DNA of 64,000 nucleotides from CBDFLD01 sp965249005 (GCA_965249005.1 CBDFLD010000021.1:496001-560000); one strand, 5' to 3'; positions 1 to 10,197 are shown, counted from the first letter of the stretch. Notes: a model not told the origin generated them from the sequence alone. Made by a program: numbers and translations.

Positions 1-618
1 TATCCTCCCCGCTATTGTGACGATGCCATCTGGGATCCTGTCTTCGATCTCCTTGCCGAAGCCAGGCTCCCCGTCCTCATCCATATATCGGACCCGGAGG
101 CCTTTTTTCAGCCCCTCGACGGCTTCAACGAGCGTTACGAGCAGCTGATTGGGAACCCACAGTATCGGCTCGCGAGAGATGACGTCCCATCCAAGCCGGA
201 GCAATTACGACGGCGCAACAACATGCTCAAACGGCATCCGAACAACATTTTCATTGGCTGTCATATGGGCAATTCACCCGAGGATCTGCAGTACCTTGCC
301 AAGGTTCTCGACGAGCATCCGAACTTCTACGTGGAGCTGGGAGTGCGCCACGGCGAGATGGGCCGGCAGCCTTACACGGCGCGCAAGTTTTTCATCAAGT
401 ACCAAGACCGGATCTTATTTGGCGCGGACGGGGCTCAGTCGGTTCGAGGATACAGAACTCATTGGCGGATATTGGAGACAGAAGATGAGTACTTTTCCTA
501 CGATGGAACCACCGGCGGGCAGGGCCGCTGGTTCGTCTACGGTCTTCATTTGCCGGATGTGGTCCTGGAGAAGGTATACCATCGGAACGCGCGCAAGCTG
601 ATCCCTGGTCTTCACTGA
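1..618 (+). CDS. amidohydrolase family 2 protein, C-terminal part
   Basis: The reading frame is open from the first base of the window to the stop at 616-618, so the N-terminus lies outside. The visible part reads like the end of a TIM-barrel metal-dependent hydrolase of the amidohydrolase 2 type: a strand with LIHISDP, then FIGCHMGN with a histidine at a strand end, and RILFGADG, where families of this type carry a catalytic aspartate. Such enzymes hydrolyse or decarboxylate small organic acids or lactones; the substrate cannot be read from the sequence. The downstream neighbour is convergent, with only 22 bases between them. I am confident of the fold, not of the reaction. Confidence 0.8.
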   Translation, partial: YPPRYCDDAIWDPVFDLLAEARLPVLIHISDPEAFFQPLDGFNERYEQLIGNPQYRLARDDVPSKPEQLRRRNNMLKRHPNNIFIGCHMGNSPEDLQYLAKVLDEHPNFYVELGVRHGEMGRQPYTARKFFIKYQDRILFGADGAQSVRGYRTHWRILETEDEYFSYDGTTGGQGRWFVYGLHLPDVVLEKVYHRNARKLIPGLH

Positions 619-640
619 ACTCCGTCGCAGAGCTTCTCAT

Positions 641-1567
641 TCATTCGTACAGCAGTTCAGCCTCCTTCGCGAAGGCCAAAATCATATACAAGGCGGTGTC
701 GTTGGGTTCCTCTCGCGTGAGGTATTTGCACCGACGGCGCTCGATCACACGCTCATATTCCAGTGCCTCGTCCGATCCGCGACGCGCATCGCGAATGCCG
801 CTGTTGTATGCGCGAATGGCTTGTCGCAGGTTACTTTTTGCATCATGGCGGACGAGGTGTCGAAACCAAAACACACCGGCGCGAACCGAGTGGTACGGAT
901 TCCAGTAGTCCTCGTCGTCGAAGTAGAAATCAACGCCGTGTTGTCTCGCGGTATGCCAAGCGCGCAGTTTGTCCCGTGTCTCCTTGTTATGTTGAAACAA
1001 GCCGATATCTTGCTCAGACCTGGCCAAGTGATCCGTGTAGCTTTCGGCAACCAACATGGACCGAAGAGTTTCGATCTCGTGGGCTCGTTGCTGTGGTTCT
1101 GTCTCTCCGCGATCATATTGATCGTACCAGTACTGAACCATGTTCATGAACGCCACGACCCGGCCTGGAGGATGCACGGATTGCCAGTCTTCGGCACTCA
1201 TCGACTCCCAGACACAGACGTCGTCCAGGACCATTTGTTCGTACTCGATCAAATACTCCAACGCAGGCCGCTTCCACACCACAGGCAATTGATCCCAGAC
1301 GGTGAGGTGCCGCCATGAATTAAAGGGATAGGTTTGATCAATCCTGCGTCGCGTGCGACGCAGGGTTTGGGCAGCAAGTTTCTCCTGCGAGTTTTGGTAT
1401 AACGGTAGGATGTAAGGAAGATACGATTCTGTGGTTATAAAAAACTGTTGTGCCACGCCCAAGTCACCACCACAGAAAGCATCGTTGCCGGCGGTGTGCA
1501 CATGGGTTATCGCAAGGGTCGTCAGAAGTGCACACGCAGGTATGGTGGCTCTCGCAAATCGCAGCAT
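641..1567 (-). CDS. exported lytic transglycosylase-like protein
   Basis: 308 residues with an N-terminal signal peptide (hydrophobic from about residue 9 to 24). The middle resembles a diverged SLT goose-lysozyme fold: AES near residue 175 could be the catalytic glutamate, SEQDIGLFQ matches the usual GxxGLMQ segment, and RAYNSG near residue 255 matches the AYN(G/A)G motif of lytic transglycosylases. Such enzymes cleave peptidoglycan between MurNAc and GlcNAc in the periplasm. The first 150 residues match nothing I recognise. The spacing between motifs is looser than in canonical family members, so activity is inferred. Confidence 0.55.
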   Translation of the reverse strand: MLRFARATIPACALLTTLAITHVHTAGNDAFCGGDLGVAQQFFITTESYLPYILPLYQNSQEKLAAQTLRRTRRRIDQTYPFNSWRHLTVWDQLPVVWKRPALEYLIEYEQMVLDDVCVWESMSAEDWQSVHPPGRVVAFMNMVQYWYDQYDRGETEPQQRAHEIETLRSMLVAESYTDHLARSEQDIGLFQHNKETRDKLRAWHTARQHGVDFYFDDEDYWNPYHSVRAGVFWFRHLVRHDAKSNLRQAIRAYNSGIRDARRGSDEALEYERVIERRRCKYLTREEPNDTALYMILAFAKEAELLYE

Positions 1568-1624
1568 TATTACTCGACTTTCAAATGCTTTTTCAAAAAC
1601 GCCAGGACCATCTGGACCGTCTGA

Positions 1625-3424
1625 TCACTTCGCACGTTCCGCCGCTGCTTCGTAAAACGATTTCGCCTGCTGGAAACTCGAGAGTGCTCTCTGTCGGTAC
1701 TCATCGCTGGACCAGAGGGCGTCATCCCCCTTGGCCCATTCTAGGGTCGCTTCCAGGCGAGCGACCATATACTCGGCGCTGCCTCTGACCGCGGGCAACT
1801 CGTCGTTGACGGTCACGTAGATCGGGCTGCTGTGTGCTGCCGTGGTCGTATGGTGCCAGTTGTCGGAATCGGTTTCGACGTGGCGCGCCCGTACGGCCAG
1901 CCAACCGCTTCTGTGAAACGGAATCTCCTTGCTGAGTTCCACCGTTTTCTGTCCGTTGGCCTCCACCTGGGCGACGACGACACCGTTTATCAGGAGCTCA
2001 AAGAACTTGATGGCACGCTGCGTGAAGCAACCCGTTTCCACTCGGACCGCGAAAGGTCCTTCGCCTCGAAACTTCAATTCCGATCCGATCGGTTTTCTGT
2101 TAGCCGTGAGATCCAACAGTGGCCCGTTGGTGACAAAAGTCTCGCCCGTTCGCAATCCGGCGAGAAATCCCTCGTGCGTCCACGCCGGCACTTTCACATA
2201 CGTGCGGCTGGCGCCACCAACGACGCGCCCGGCGTTCATCTTGTCGGTGCCGCCGATCACGGGCAACCGGACTCCGCAGTTGAGCATGTCATACCACATC
2301 TCGGCTCCGGCCCGCCGTCCATGACCAGGGACCTGTATGTTCTGGCGCGTGTGGTCGCCACGCTGGACCGTTTGCGTGTGAGCCCACTCCAAACCGTCGA
2401 GCTTTCGGATGGCGCCACCGACCGCCGATCCCCAGCCGGGCCAGAACAGATAGTGGGCGTGGTAGGCCAGGCCCCCTTCGGCATGCAGGCGATCGTACAC
2501 CTCCCAGTTCAGTGGTTCGTTCGGCCGCGGCGCAAGCCGGATCACCCGCTCCACCCCCGTATAGACCTTGATGGGAGTGATTGGTGTCTTGAGGCCGACG
2601 AGTGTCATGTGTCCCTGATTGGCGTCGCGCACTTCCTGCGAGACATAGACGATGTGATCGTCTGTTGAGACATCGGCCGGTTTGCCGGTCATCATTCCGC
2701 GCCGCAGCAGAGGATGTCCGCGACCAACGAACATCAAGTTCACGTAGTCGATCGCTTCGACGGGCATCTGTCGAATGGCGCCGAGCGGGGTGAGGTTGTG
2801 GACATGGGTGTCGGCACTCATCCAACCCTTTGCCCGCATGTCGATTCCACGTTCGAGCACAAAGGTCCGCTTTACGGTCTCGCCGGCCATCCCGTCAAGG
2901 TCGACGGCCGCTACGTCGACCGGGTACTCGAGACCTCGTGAAATCTTCACTTCTATTCCGTTGAGTGCTCGGAGTGCCACCGTGAAGCGCCCCTCCGGAA
3001 TCATCGCCCAGTCGTATCCGTCGTTGTTCGTATCGGGCTCGTAGCTGACGTTGTTCGTGTTCGCACTGGGCTGTTTGATATCGAAGTGCCCGTCGGGCGG
3101 ATAGTAGTTGCCATCGCTGTCGTCAATGTGAACCCGGTGCGGCAGGAGCTGCCGTGTCGCTTTGTCTATTACTCTCGCTTCGAGGATGACGCGATCTTTC
3201 GGATCGATCTCCGGCCGGGTGCCCGCGTCGATCGGCTCGGTCTGCTCATTCGGGGCCAGACGTGGCGGGTCGGTCACGTGCATCGGAACTCGCCGTTGCG
3301 ACAACTGGCGACCGGTCAACTGCTCTGCTTGATGCGAATCGGAGACAACGGTACTCACCGCGAGCGCCGCAAGAGCCATGAGAAATAGCACTATTCCCGT
3401 TGATCGAGTCATTAGAAGGGACAT
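1625..3424 (-). CDS. CehA/McbA-like exported metallohydrolase (PHP fold)
   Basis: 599 residues with a signal peptide in the first 28. The region from about residue 200 carries the PHP-type DTHVHN motif, followed by GLAYHAHYLFWPGWG and PVIGGTDKMNAGR, which supply further likely metal ligands (His and Asp). This order fits CehA/McbA-type metallohydrolases, named after carbaryl hydrolases but mostly of unknown substrate. The 150 residues before the PHP part look like a beta-sandwich that handles an extracellular ligand; the C-terminal part (about 440-560) looks like a second beta domain. A paralogue of similar layout lies at 51959-53614. It is followed on the same strand by the esterase-side repeat at 3431. 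Confidence 0.75.
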   Translation of the reverse strand: MSLLMTRSTGIVLFLMALAALAVSTVVSDSHQAEQLTGRQLSQRRVPMHVTDPPRLAPNEQTEPIDAGTRPEIDPKDRVILEARVIDKATRQLLPHRVHIDDSDGNYYPPDGHFDIKQPSANTNNVSYEPDTNNDGYDWAMIPEGRFTVALRALNGIEVKISRGLEYPVDVAAVDLDGMAGETVKRTFVLERGIDMRAKGWMSADTHVHNLTPLGAIRQMPVEAIDYVNLMFVGRGHPLLRRGMMTGKPADVSTDDHIVYVSQEVRDANQGHMTLVGLKTPITPIKVYTGVERVIRLAPRPNEPLNWEVYDRLHAEGGLAYHAHYLFWPGWGSAVGGAIRKLDGLEWAHTQTVQRGDHTRQNIQVPGHGRRAGAEMWYDMLNCGVRLPVIGGTDKMNAGRVVGGASRTYVKVPAWTHEGFLAGLRTGETFVTNGPLLDLTANRKPIGSELKFRGEGPFAVRVETGCFTQRAIKFFELLINGVVVAQVEANGQKTVELSKEIPFHRSGWLAVRARHVETDSDNWHHTTTAAHSSPIYVTVNDELPAVRGSAEYMVARLEATLEWAKGDDALWSSDEYRQRALSSFQQAKSFYEAAAERAK

Positions 3425-3430
3425 TCCCCT

Positions 3431-3447
3431 AGTTTACCGGGTTTTCT
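3431..3447. repeat. dispersed repeat family B, short copy
   Basis: AGTTTACCGGGTTTTCT lies between the start of the CehA-like gene and the end of the next gene. The core TTTACCGGGTTTT recurs at 4476, 14588 and, in inverted pairs, at 50414-50460. This copy lacks the GGGACGTCCC part seen at 50.4 kb. Confidence 0.55.
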
Positions 3448-3448
3448 A

Positions 3449-4441
3449 TCACCTGTCGGGCCGTTTGACCCTGTATGTTCCCTCGCCCTGCATTTCCTTC
3501 GCCATGCCGGTCACCAACCAGTCCTGTGCCTGCTGATCCTCCTTCAGATAAGCCGTCCAGAACGCCAGTGCCGCGAGCCGAATCAATTCATGATGCCGAT
3601 CGAGTGCAGGGTCGGTGGGGTCCGGACGGCCGCTGAAGGTTCTGTGCGTTGCCTCTTCCATCACAATCAGGTACTGATCCACGCCATCGATCGTCTCGAA
3701 CGGAATCTGGCGGTCCTTCGGTTCGAAGTCGCGCAGCGGTGTTTGGTCGTTGGTGCCAGTGAGGTGAAATATTGGCATGACCATCTCGGCGAACAGCTCC
3801 TCGGGCGACCCGCCGCGGGCGGAAGGGCTCATGGCAAAGGCGCCCTTGAGCTCCGCCACGACAAACCGATCCCCGACGGCCTGGTTGCGCTGACCGGCGG
3901 CGATCAGCGTGCTCATCGCCCCGAACGAATGTCCGGAAACTCCCATGTGCCCGACATCGAACTTCCCGGCCCATTCGCCACTGGCGTTCATTTGCTTCAC
4001 CTGCCGGACCGCGAAAGGCATGTCACCGAAACGCGCCATTGTCGCCCGCGGATTCCTCATTCTCTCCAGCATACCTCGCGCGCCATCGTCACGGATCAGC
4101 GATTCGTCCGTGCCCGGGTGTTGGATGTGAAACGCCGCGAAACCGTGACTCGAGAGGAAACGGCCAAGATACTCCCCCCCCTCCCTCGAACCACCCGCGC
4201 CATGAGACCAGAAGACCACTGGCGCGGGCTCTGAAATCTTGCCGGGGAAGTACAACTTCCAGGGGACCTTCCGCCCCTCCCGCGCTTCGTCCACCCATTC
4301 GCCGAGACTTACGGCCACTTCGAAGGACCCTGCTGCGGCCGTTGGCATAAAAGAATCTGCCGGCTCTGCCGCGATACCCGTTGCCAGAAAAGTGAGCAGG
4401 CCTGCGACTAGGATGTTGCAATGACAAAAAAAGATGTTCAT
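3449..4441 (-). CDS. exported alpha/beta hydrolase (chlorophyllase/PAF-acetylhydrolase-like)
   Basis: The frame is open further upstream, but ATG at 4441 begins a clear signal peptide (about 25 residues), giving a 330-residue protein. The oxyanion loop SHGAGG is at 79-84, the nucleophile elbow GHSFG at 170-174 (Ser172), and likely acid and base residues are Asp232 (GTNDQT) and His266 (EATHRT). This is the arrangement of the dienelactone hydrolase/chlorophyllase-like esterases. The natural ester is unknown. It lies divergent from another exported esterase at 4688, and a family B repeat sits in the gap between them. Confidence 0.75.
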   Translation of the reverse strand: MNIFFCHCNILVAGLLTFLATGIAAEPADSFMPTAAAGSFEVAVSLGEWVDEAREGRKVPWKLYFPGKISEPAPVVFWSHGAGGSREGGEYLGRFLSSHGFAAFHIQHPGTDESLIRDDGARGMLERMRNPRATMARFGDMPFAVRQVKQMNASGEWAGKFDVGHMGVSGHSFGAMSTLIAAGQRNQAVGDRFVVAELKGAFAMSPSARGGSPEELFAEMVMPIFHLTGTNDQTPLRDFEPKDRQIPFETIDGVDQYLIVMEEATHRTFSGRPDPTDPALDRHHELIRLAALAFWTAYLKEDQQAQDWLVTGMAKEMQGEGTYRVKRPDR

Positions 4442-4475
4442 GGCGATCAACTCCAACGAGAAGGACGTTCCTCTT

Positions 4476-4493
4476 AAGTTTACCGGATTTTGG
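4476..4493. repeat. dispersed repeat family B, short copy
   Basis: AAGTTTACCGGATTTTGG, one or two changes from the core found at 3431 and 14588. It is in the 5' leader of the esterase gene that starts at 4441 on the minus strand. Confidence 0.5.
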
Positions 4494-4561
4494 AAATAGG
4501 GAAACCAGGGAGACGCCCCTTTTTGCCTTGGTGCGCTTGGAGGTGCTTGTGAATTTCGGCG

Positions 4562-4650
4562 CACGTCGTGTTTCGCCCGAAGCGGATGACACCGGAGGAG
4601 CTCACGGAGGGGTACGGTTGGTGTTATCGGCGACTGAAAGCGAATTGCGC
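4562..4650 (+). pseudogene. possible remnant of a B12-binding radical SAM protein
   Basis: In the frame that also contains the following esterase, the stretch HVVFRPKRMTPEELTEGY resembles the C-terminal DUF4070-like region of B12-binding radical SAM proteins, where a HVVF-P-MTPEEL-EGY pattern is common. A stop codon lies at 4550-4552, and no iron-sulfur or SAM motif is upstream, so only about 30 residues survive. The assignment is from memory of the family pattern, and the remnant could be chance. Confidence 0.35.
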
Positions 4651-4687
4651 TTGTCAAATTGCGCATAGAGAAGAGAATAGACGGGAT

Positions 4688-7504
4688 ATGACGAAGCACA
4701 CGATCGTTGCCGTATTGTCCGGTTTGCTGCTTCCTGCAATAACGGGAGGCTTTACCGCACAGGGTGAAGAGCTCCGGACCCTATTTTGCCCCATTGTCAC
4801 GAAGGCGCCGACGATAGACGGGCGACTGGAGGAGGAGCAATGGAGCCGAGCCACAACCATTGATCAACTACAACGTCCCGAGCGCTACCGGGAAGTATCC
4901 GACTCCGGGCTCTCAGGCACCACTGATACGGACACCGTCATCCGCCTCATGGTGGACGCGTCCACGTTATACGTTGGTTTCGTGTGCGCAGGACCGGACG
5001 GGAAACCAAAGAATCCGCAGAAGAGAGCGCGGGACGCGATACTCACCAACGACAACATGTTTCAGGTGTTCGTGGATCTGAACCACAACCACAAGGCGAA
5101 CAAAATGTTTGCGGTGGACTATTTGGGAACGCAAGCGGACGCAGCCAATGCCGGGACGGGCCACAAAGGCGGCAACGATACGAGCTGGAACGCCCGCTGG
5201 CGTTCGGCCGTCCATCGAGAGGAGTCCAGTTGGTCCGGGGAAATCGCGATCCCGATCCGTGAGCTCACGGGAGACGGGATCGCTCCCGGAACGACGTTCG
5301 GCATCAATTTCGTCCGCCGCCGGCCCGACCTGGCCTACAACGTTTACCTGATGACATCGCCGATTGCCGTCAGCAGGTTTTACTGGTCGCATGCCTTTGC
5401 GGATCTGGTCTGCGGTCCGCCACGCGTGGTTGTTTCAAAAATCGGTCTTCCCGTGTGGCGACAGGGCGCCAACACGGTCGAGCTGGAACTGAGGAATCTC
5501 GGAGATTCCACGGAAGCGGTGGAAATTACCGCTCGAGCTTTTTCGAATGCCGGAGGGGAACTGTGGAAAGGGAAGAAGGTGAGCGTCGATCCCGGTAGCG
5601 CGAAACGGGTCCAGCTCTCCGGTCGCATCGTGGGTGACTGGGAAAACAAGTTCACGTTTGATCTGACACGAGCTCAAACAGACGAGAGACTCTACTCCGC
5701 CACCTATTCAAAACTGAATTTCGGCCCCGACTATCTGGGTTTCGGGCCTAAATCGGCGCCCCCCTACACGAGTGATCGGAGCCAGCTGTCCTGGCGTGAA
5801 TCGGCCCTGGAGTCTGAACGCGACTTCGAAGCTGTGGATGACATGGGGAATCTTTGGGCCATCCGGACAAGTGTCGACGTTCGACTGCAGCCGGATCCGT
5901 TCAGAGTGGAACTTGCCCCGGCCAAAGGCGGAAACACCAGTGGAACACTCCGGATAAAGACGGAGCTGGTCTCGGAAACTTCCGGTGAACGGCTCGAGGT
6001 CGGAGAGCATGGCTTATCGCCCGGGAGCGAGGCCCGCGTGGCTGCAGACACAGCCACCCTTCCAGACGGAGGCTACGTCTTGCGCATCGCAATCGTCCGG
6101 GAGAACGGCGAACCATTGCTCCGCACTGGCCACTATTTCGTTTGCGTAGGAGAGAAATACCCGGGACTCAAATCGAGGCTTACCAGACTTCAGCGCAGTA
6201 TAGAGAGCCAGTGGTCGGGTGCCGAATCGCTGCATTTTTCGCGAAGCAGCTTCATGATGCTCGAATACCTCGTCCGAGAGTCCGCTGTTGTGATCGAAAC
6301 CGGTACCGTTACGGATGTCTTTTCCACCAGCGCCTATCGCAGAAACCTGGCTCGAGCGCAGGAATTCCTGAAAGAAGCGGAGAAACGGGCGGAGGCTTTC
6401 GACAAAGGCACCGACCCGCTCGCAGGACGAGCGGGCATCCTTCAGCGCGCCTATCTTTCTTCCTATAGCAGGAAAATACGGCCGTACACGGTCTTCGTGC
6501 CGAGCTCCTACGACGGATCCAGACCCTTTCCTCTTGTCTCTTACATGCTGTCGGAAGGGCCCCCTCCGCCGTGGCGAACCACGGCGGAAACTGCAGGAAG
6601 AGTTCGTGCCGAGTCGCTAGCCCTGGCAGAAGAGAAGGGATTCATCATGGTCTGGCCGACGAGCCGTCGCCTGGAGGCCGAGGCCAACTTCTTTGACGTG
6701 CTACCTGAGATGAAAAAGGACTACAACATCGACGAAGACAGAATCTACCTGATGGGCGTATCCGGCGGCGGACTTGCGTCATGGATGATAGGGTTGATGT
6801 ATCCCGACCAGATAGCTGCGATCTGCCCGATCTCTTCGGTGAGTCTGACCACCGCGTTACCGGATGATCCTCGGTGGCAAGCGCATCTCCTTGCGGACGA
6901 ACGCGCCGCCTTTGCCGCCATGGCCCCCGGAGAAGAATTACAGATCCCGATCAAGGCACACTCCACCTACTACTTCCCCATGAACGCACTGCACGTTCCG
7001 GTCCTCATACTGCACAGCGACGCCGACACCTCCACCCTCGTCGACGTGCAAGCTCGTCCAATGGTCAAGAAGATGCAAAAACTCGGCCTCCAGCTGAAAT
7101 ATGTAGAGTATCCCGGAACCGGACACGGCCTCGGCAAGTACTATCCCGAGGGGTTCGCCGAGGCGATGGACTTCTTCGAAAAGCATCGCAACGTGAGGCA
7201 TCCGAGGACCATCAACTATTCCACCCCCAGTATTCGCTACGACAAGGCCTACTGGATCAAGATCGGCCAGTTTTCCGAAAGCGGCAAGTTCGCCCGCGTA
7301 AGGGCCGAGACCAAGGGCAATGCCATCAACGTGCGGACGGAAAACGTCGCGGCCTTCAGTGTTCTGCGAGATGAAGTCGTTTTCGATGTCTCGTCACTGC
7401 TTTTGGTCATAGTCGATGGACAGAACGCCTACACGGGGCTATACCCCAAATCCGGCGGCATAGGATTCGTCCAAGACCAAAACCGCGTCTGGCAAGTGAA
7501 ATAG
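4688..7504 (+). CDS. exported CBM9-like / esterase fusion protein
   Basis: ATG at 4688 is chosen because it starts a signal peptide; the frame upstream belongs to an apparent remnant. The 938-residue product has two main parts. Residues about 30-240 resemble the carbohydrate-binding family 9-like (DOMON-type) domain (APTIDGRLEEEQW, then FQVFVDLNHN). Residues about 600-870 are an alpha/beta hydrolase related to feruloyl esterases and PHB depolymerases: a nucleophile at GVSGGG (about 690), an aspartate in HSDADTST (about 777) and a histidine in GTGHGLG (about 811). A middle beta region links them. It probably acts outside the cell on an esterified polysaccharide. Confidence 0.7.
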   Translation: MTKHTIVAVLSGLLLPAITGGFTAQGEELRTLFCPIVTKAPTIDGRLEEEQWSRATTIDQLQRPERYREVSDSGLSGTTDTDTVIRLMVDASTLYVGFVCAGPDGKPKNPQKRARDAILTNDNMFQVFVDLNHNHKANKMFAVDYLGTQADAANAGTGHKGGNDTSWNARWRSAVHREESSWSGEIAIPIRELTGDGIAPGTTFGINFVRRRPDLAYNVYLMTSPIAVSRFYWSHAFADLVCGPPRVVVSKIGLPVWRQGANTVELELRNLGDSTEAVEITARAFSNAGGELWKGKKVSVDPGSAKRVQLSGRIVGDWENKFTFDLTRAQTDERLYSATYSKLNFGPDYLGFGPKSAPPYTSDRSQLSWRESALESERDFEAVDDMGNLWAIRTSVDVRLQPDPFRVELAPAKGGNTSGTLRIKTELVSETSGERLEVGEHGLSPGSEARVAADTATLPDGGYVLRIAIVRENGEPLLRTGHYFVCVGEKYPGLKSRLTRLQRSIESQWSGAESLHFSRSSFMMLEYLVRESAVVIETGTVTDVFSTSAYRRNLARAQEFLKEAEKRAEAFDKGTDPLAGRAGILQRAYLSSYSRKIRPYTVFVPSSYDGSRPFPLVSYMLSEGPPPPWRTTAETAGRVRAESLALAEEKGFIMVWPTSRRLEAEANFFDVLPEMKKDYNIDEDRIYLMGVSGGGLASWMIGLMYPDQIAAICPISSVSLTTALPDDPRWQAHLLADERAAFAAMAPGEELQIPIKAHSTYYFPMNALHVPVLILHSDADTSTLVDVQARPMVKKMQKLGLQLKYVEYPGTGHGLGKYYPEGFAEAMDFFEKHRNVRHPRTINYSTPSIRYDKAYWIKIGQFSESGKFARVRAETKGNAINVRTENVAAFSVLRDEVVFDVSSLLLVIVDGQNAYTGLYPKSGGIGFVQDQNRVWQVK

Positions 7505-10126
7505 TTAGAGACGGGGCGCGAGGCTGTCTTTGAGTCGTTCGAGCTGAATCTTCAGTTCCTTTGCGCCTGACGGGCGGCGTCGGACGTTCTTGGCAAGAGC
7601 ATTTTTGAAGAACAAGGCCACGGGCTCGGGACACTCCGGACGCAATGTACGGATGTCGGGAACATCAGCCTGAGAAATCAACGACAACGTGTGACTCAGT
7701 TTGCCACTTTCCATTGGGTTTTTTCCGGCCATCGATTCATATAGGACAATCACGGTAGCCCAAAGATCAAAAGATGTGTCGGCCGGCTCGGAATTGACTG
7801 CTTCAGGAGATAGGTAGAGAGGTGTTCCAATGACATAACCGGATCTACTGTGAGACACCGTATCCATGAGTGAGCGGGTTGACGGAAGCGAAGCCTTGCC
7901 GGCGACCTGTTTGCCTATCCGCTCTTCTCTCTGTGTCTCGTGCAATAAGTGGGCAAGTCCAAAGTCCATCAGCTTGGGGACGCCCTCGGCCGTCTTGTAG
8001 CCGATGTTGCTCGGTTTTATGTCGCGGTGCAAGATTCCCCTGGAATGGACCAGCTCGAGCACATCAGCCAACATAATCCCCAGATCAATTGCCTCCGGCG
8101 GCGAGAGAGGCTTGGACAGGAGACGTTGCGCGAGCGTTCCCCCGTTGAGAAACTCGAAAACCAGCAACGGCAGCCCGTGCCATGTCTCTGCCCCAAAAAT
8201 CAGTGCCAGGTTCGGATGGCCCATGGCTGCCATGGCCCGCGCTTCTCGTCGCAACCGGAATGAATACTCCGGCGAGGCTCGTGGCAGCGTCTTGATTGCC
8301 ACGACTCGGTCGAGGACGAGATCTAGCGCACGGTAGACAACCCCCATGGCACCCTCGCCGATTCTTTTTTCGAAGCGAAACTTTCCCAGCAATACATGTG
8401 GAACCGAGGCCACCTCCAACCTCTCACCGCAAGAGTCACATAGAGATGCAGTGGATGCATGCATGGCGCCGCAGCCCGGACACTCCATCCCATCTTGGTC
8501 CGGTGTCACGTCCGTCCTGGCGGGGATGGACCCTTGCTCTTTGCGGATCTGAAGTTCCAGTGTCAAGGCGGCTGAGTCGGCGATCGCGGTTAGCAGGAGC
8601 CGGTCTTCCTTTGAAAACGGTAGCTCACTCTTCTTTTCCCCGAGGGCTATGATCGCCAGAAGTGTTCCGTTTGACGCGATCATGGGTACGAGCAACCGAA
8701 ATGCACCATCTGCCAGCCACTGCCGCTCATCGAGAGGGAGTTGTCTGAGCGGCGACGTGGCATTGCTGAGGTCCACATCCAGGGGTTCCCGACTTCCCAC
8801 TATGTGTCCTGCTAGACTCGAAGAAGTGCTCAGTGGTCTGGCACTCTGGTTCGGGGAAGTAAGATTGGCCACAGGGGCATGCGGCATGAGCACCGCGAGC
8901 GTATCGAGATGAAGCGCGCGGTCGATTTCTGTGATCAAGACAGCAGTCATCTGCATCTTGTTCCGCACGGCTCTGCACTTTTCTACCAGCATTGCCATGA
9001 TCTGTCTAGCGTCGTAGTGTTCCCGAAAGAACTTCCTGTCGAGTAGGTCAAACACGACGCTTCGGCCTTGTAGAGTGGCCACCAAAAAGACGGTAGCCCC
9101 CAAGAGCCAGACAGGCGCAAAACTCGAAAAGAGGCTCGCGAGCGTGTGCTCCCGACGTTGGTAGATGTCAATAATCAAGAGAAAGGCCGGTGTCGCTGCC
9201 GCGGCCATCAGAGTATACCGAGCGAGCGCATACTGTATGGCCCTGCGAATAATCAGTTGGACTTCGAGTACATGATGAACCAACACGGAATAGGCCGTCG
9301 TGATCGGTACCGAAATCAGAAGCGGGTACAAGACGTAACCACTCGCCAGTCGGTTTTGATTCATGAAGGATCTGAAAGGCGGAACAAGACCTTCCAGGAA
9401 TACTGTCAGCATTATGGGCAGAGAACCCACCACGATGCTGCTGATGAACAGTCCGACACGACGTCTTTCATCTGTGCGAGCAACTCTTGATTTCCAGATC
9501 ATGAATCCGAAGGCGGGCAAGCTCAGACCGAATAGCACTGCCCAGTAAAACACGCGCCACGGTCCCGGACGTAATCCTTGCAAAAAAGACAATTCCGAGA
9601 CCGAACCAGACGCGTTGTTTCCGATGAGAACGCCGGCATCGATGACAAAAAGCAGGGAGCCTACGACGAGACAAACCAAACCGGCAGACTTTAGCAACTG
9701 TCCCATCCATCCATAGACGCGACCCTTGGGGAACTCTCGGACAAAGAGCCAAAGGAAGTACGGGATAAATGCGTTGGCGTGCAATCGGAGGATGATAAAG
9801 ACACTTTGCGACAGGGAGGGGGCCACCATGGAGGAAAGTCTGGTGAGCGGATAATCAGAAAAAGAGGAGCTCGACAAAAGAAATACTATGCCGAGAAGTA
9901 AGGCTCTGAGGTCGGACCCGCCTCCCACCAGCAGCAAGCCGGCGACAAGTAGAAACACTATTTCGACGAGTAGGAATAACCAGGTTGGGAACGGTGTCGC
10001 CGCACTGGCTATCAACTCCGTCGGTATGATGGTGTAGGAGACAATGCCACCCACTGCCTTCAGCGTCGCCAGCAGAACACACGCCCAGGTCCAGACGGAA
10101 ATGTCATGGGGACGTTTCATAGCCAC
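7505..10126 (-). CDS. membrane serine/threonine protein kinase with GAF and zinc-ribbon domains
   Basis: 873 residues. The first 350 hold about eight hydrophobic segments, a 7TM-like sensor rather than the usual single-pass anchor. Residues about 370-540 resemble a GAF domain, ending in a predicted helix with ADSAALTLEL. A short zinc ribbon follows (CPGCG, then CDSCGE, about 547-567). The C-terminal 300 residues are a Hanks kinase: Gly loop GEGAMG (about 590), Lys in AIKTL (about 608), HRDIKPSN (about 698), DFG (about 720), and a threonine/serine-rich activation loop. All catalytic motifs are intact. It is monocistronic and convergent with the esterase, one base away. Confidence 0.85.
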   Translation of the reverse strand: MAMKRPHDISVWTWACVLLATLKAVGGIVSYTIIPTELIASAATPFPTWLFLLVEIVFLLVAGLLLVGGGSDLRALLLGIVFLLSSSSFSDYPLTRLSSMVAPSLSQSVFIILRLHANAFIPYFLWLFVREFPKGRVYGWMGQLLKSAGLVCLVVGSLLFVIDAGVLIGNNASGSVSELSFLQGLRPGPWRVFYWAVLFGLSLPAFGFMIWKSRVARTDERRRVGLFISSIVVGSLPIMLTVFLEGLVPPFRSFMNQNRLASGYVLYPLLISVPITTAYSVLVHHVLEVQLIIRRAIQYALARYTLMAAAATPAFLLIIDIYQRREHTLASLFSSFAPVWLLGATVFLVATLQGRSVVFDLLDRKFFREHYDARQIMAMLVEKCRAVRNKMQMTAVLITEIDRALHLDTLAVLMPHAPVANLTSPNQSARPLSTSSSLAGHIVGSREPLDVDLSNATSPLRQLPLDERQWLADGAFRLLVPMIASNGTLLAIIALGEKKSELPFSKEDRLLLTAIADSAALTLELQIRKEQGSIPARTDVTPDQDGMECPGCGAMHASTASLCDSCGERLEVASVPHVLLGKFRFEKRIGEGAMGVVYRALDLVLDRVVAIKTLPRASPEYSFRLRREARAMAAMGHPNLALIFGAETWHGLPLLVFEFLNGGTLAQRLLSKPLSPPEAIDLGIMLADVLELVHSRGILHRDIKPSNIGYKTAEGVPKLMDFGLAHLLHETQREERIGKQVAGKASLPSTRSLMDTVSHSRSGYVIGTPLYLSPEAVNSEPADTSFDLWATVIVLYESMAGKNPMESGKLSHTLSLISQADVPDIRTLRPECPEPVALFFKNALAKNVRRRPSGAKELKIQLERLKDSLAPRL

Positions 10127-10197
10127 CGCAGCACGTTCTCAAACACAAGCCAGCCACAACCGCAATTCTCACTGGGCCCTACAGAATTCCGCACAGT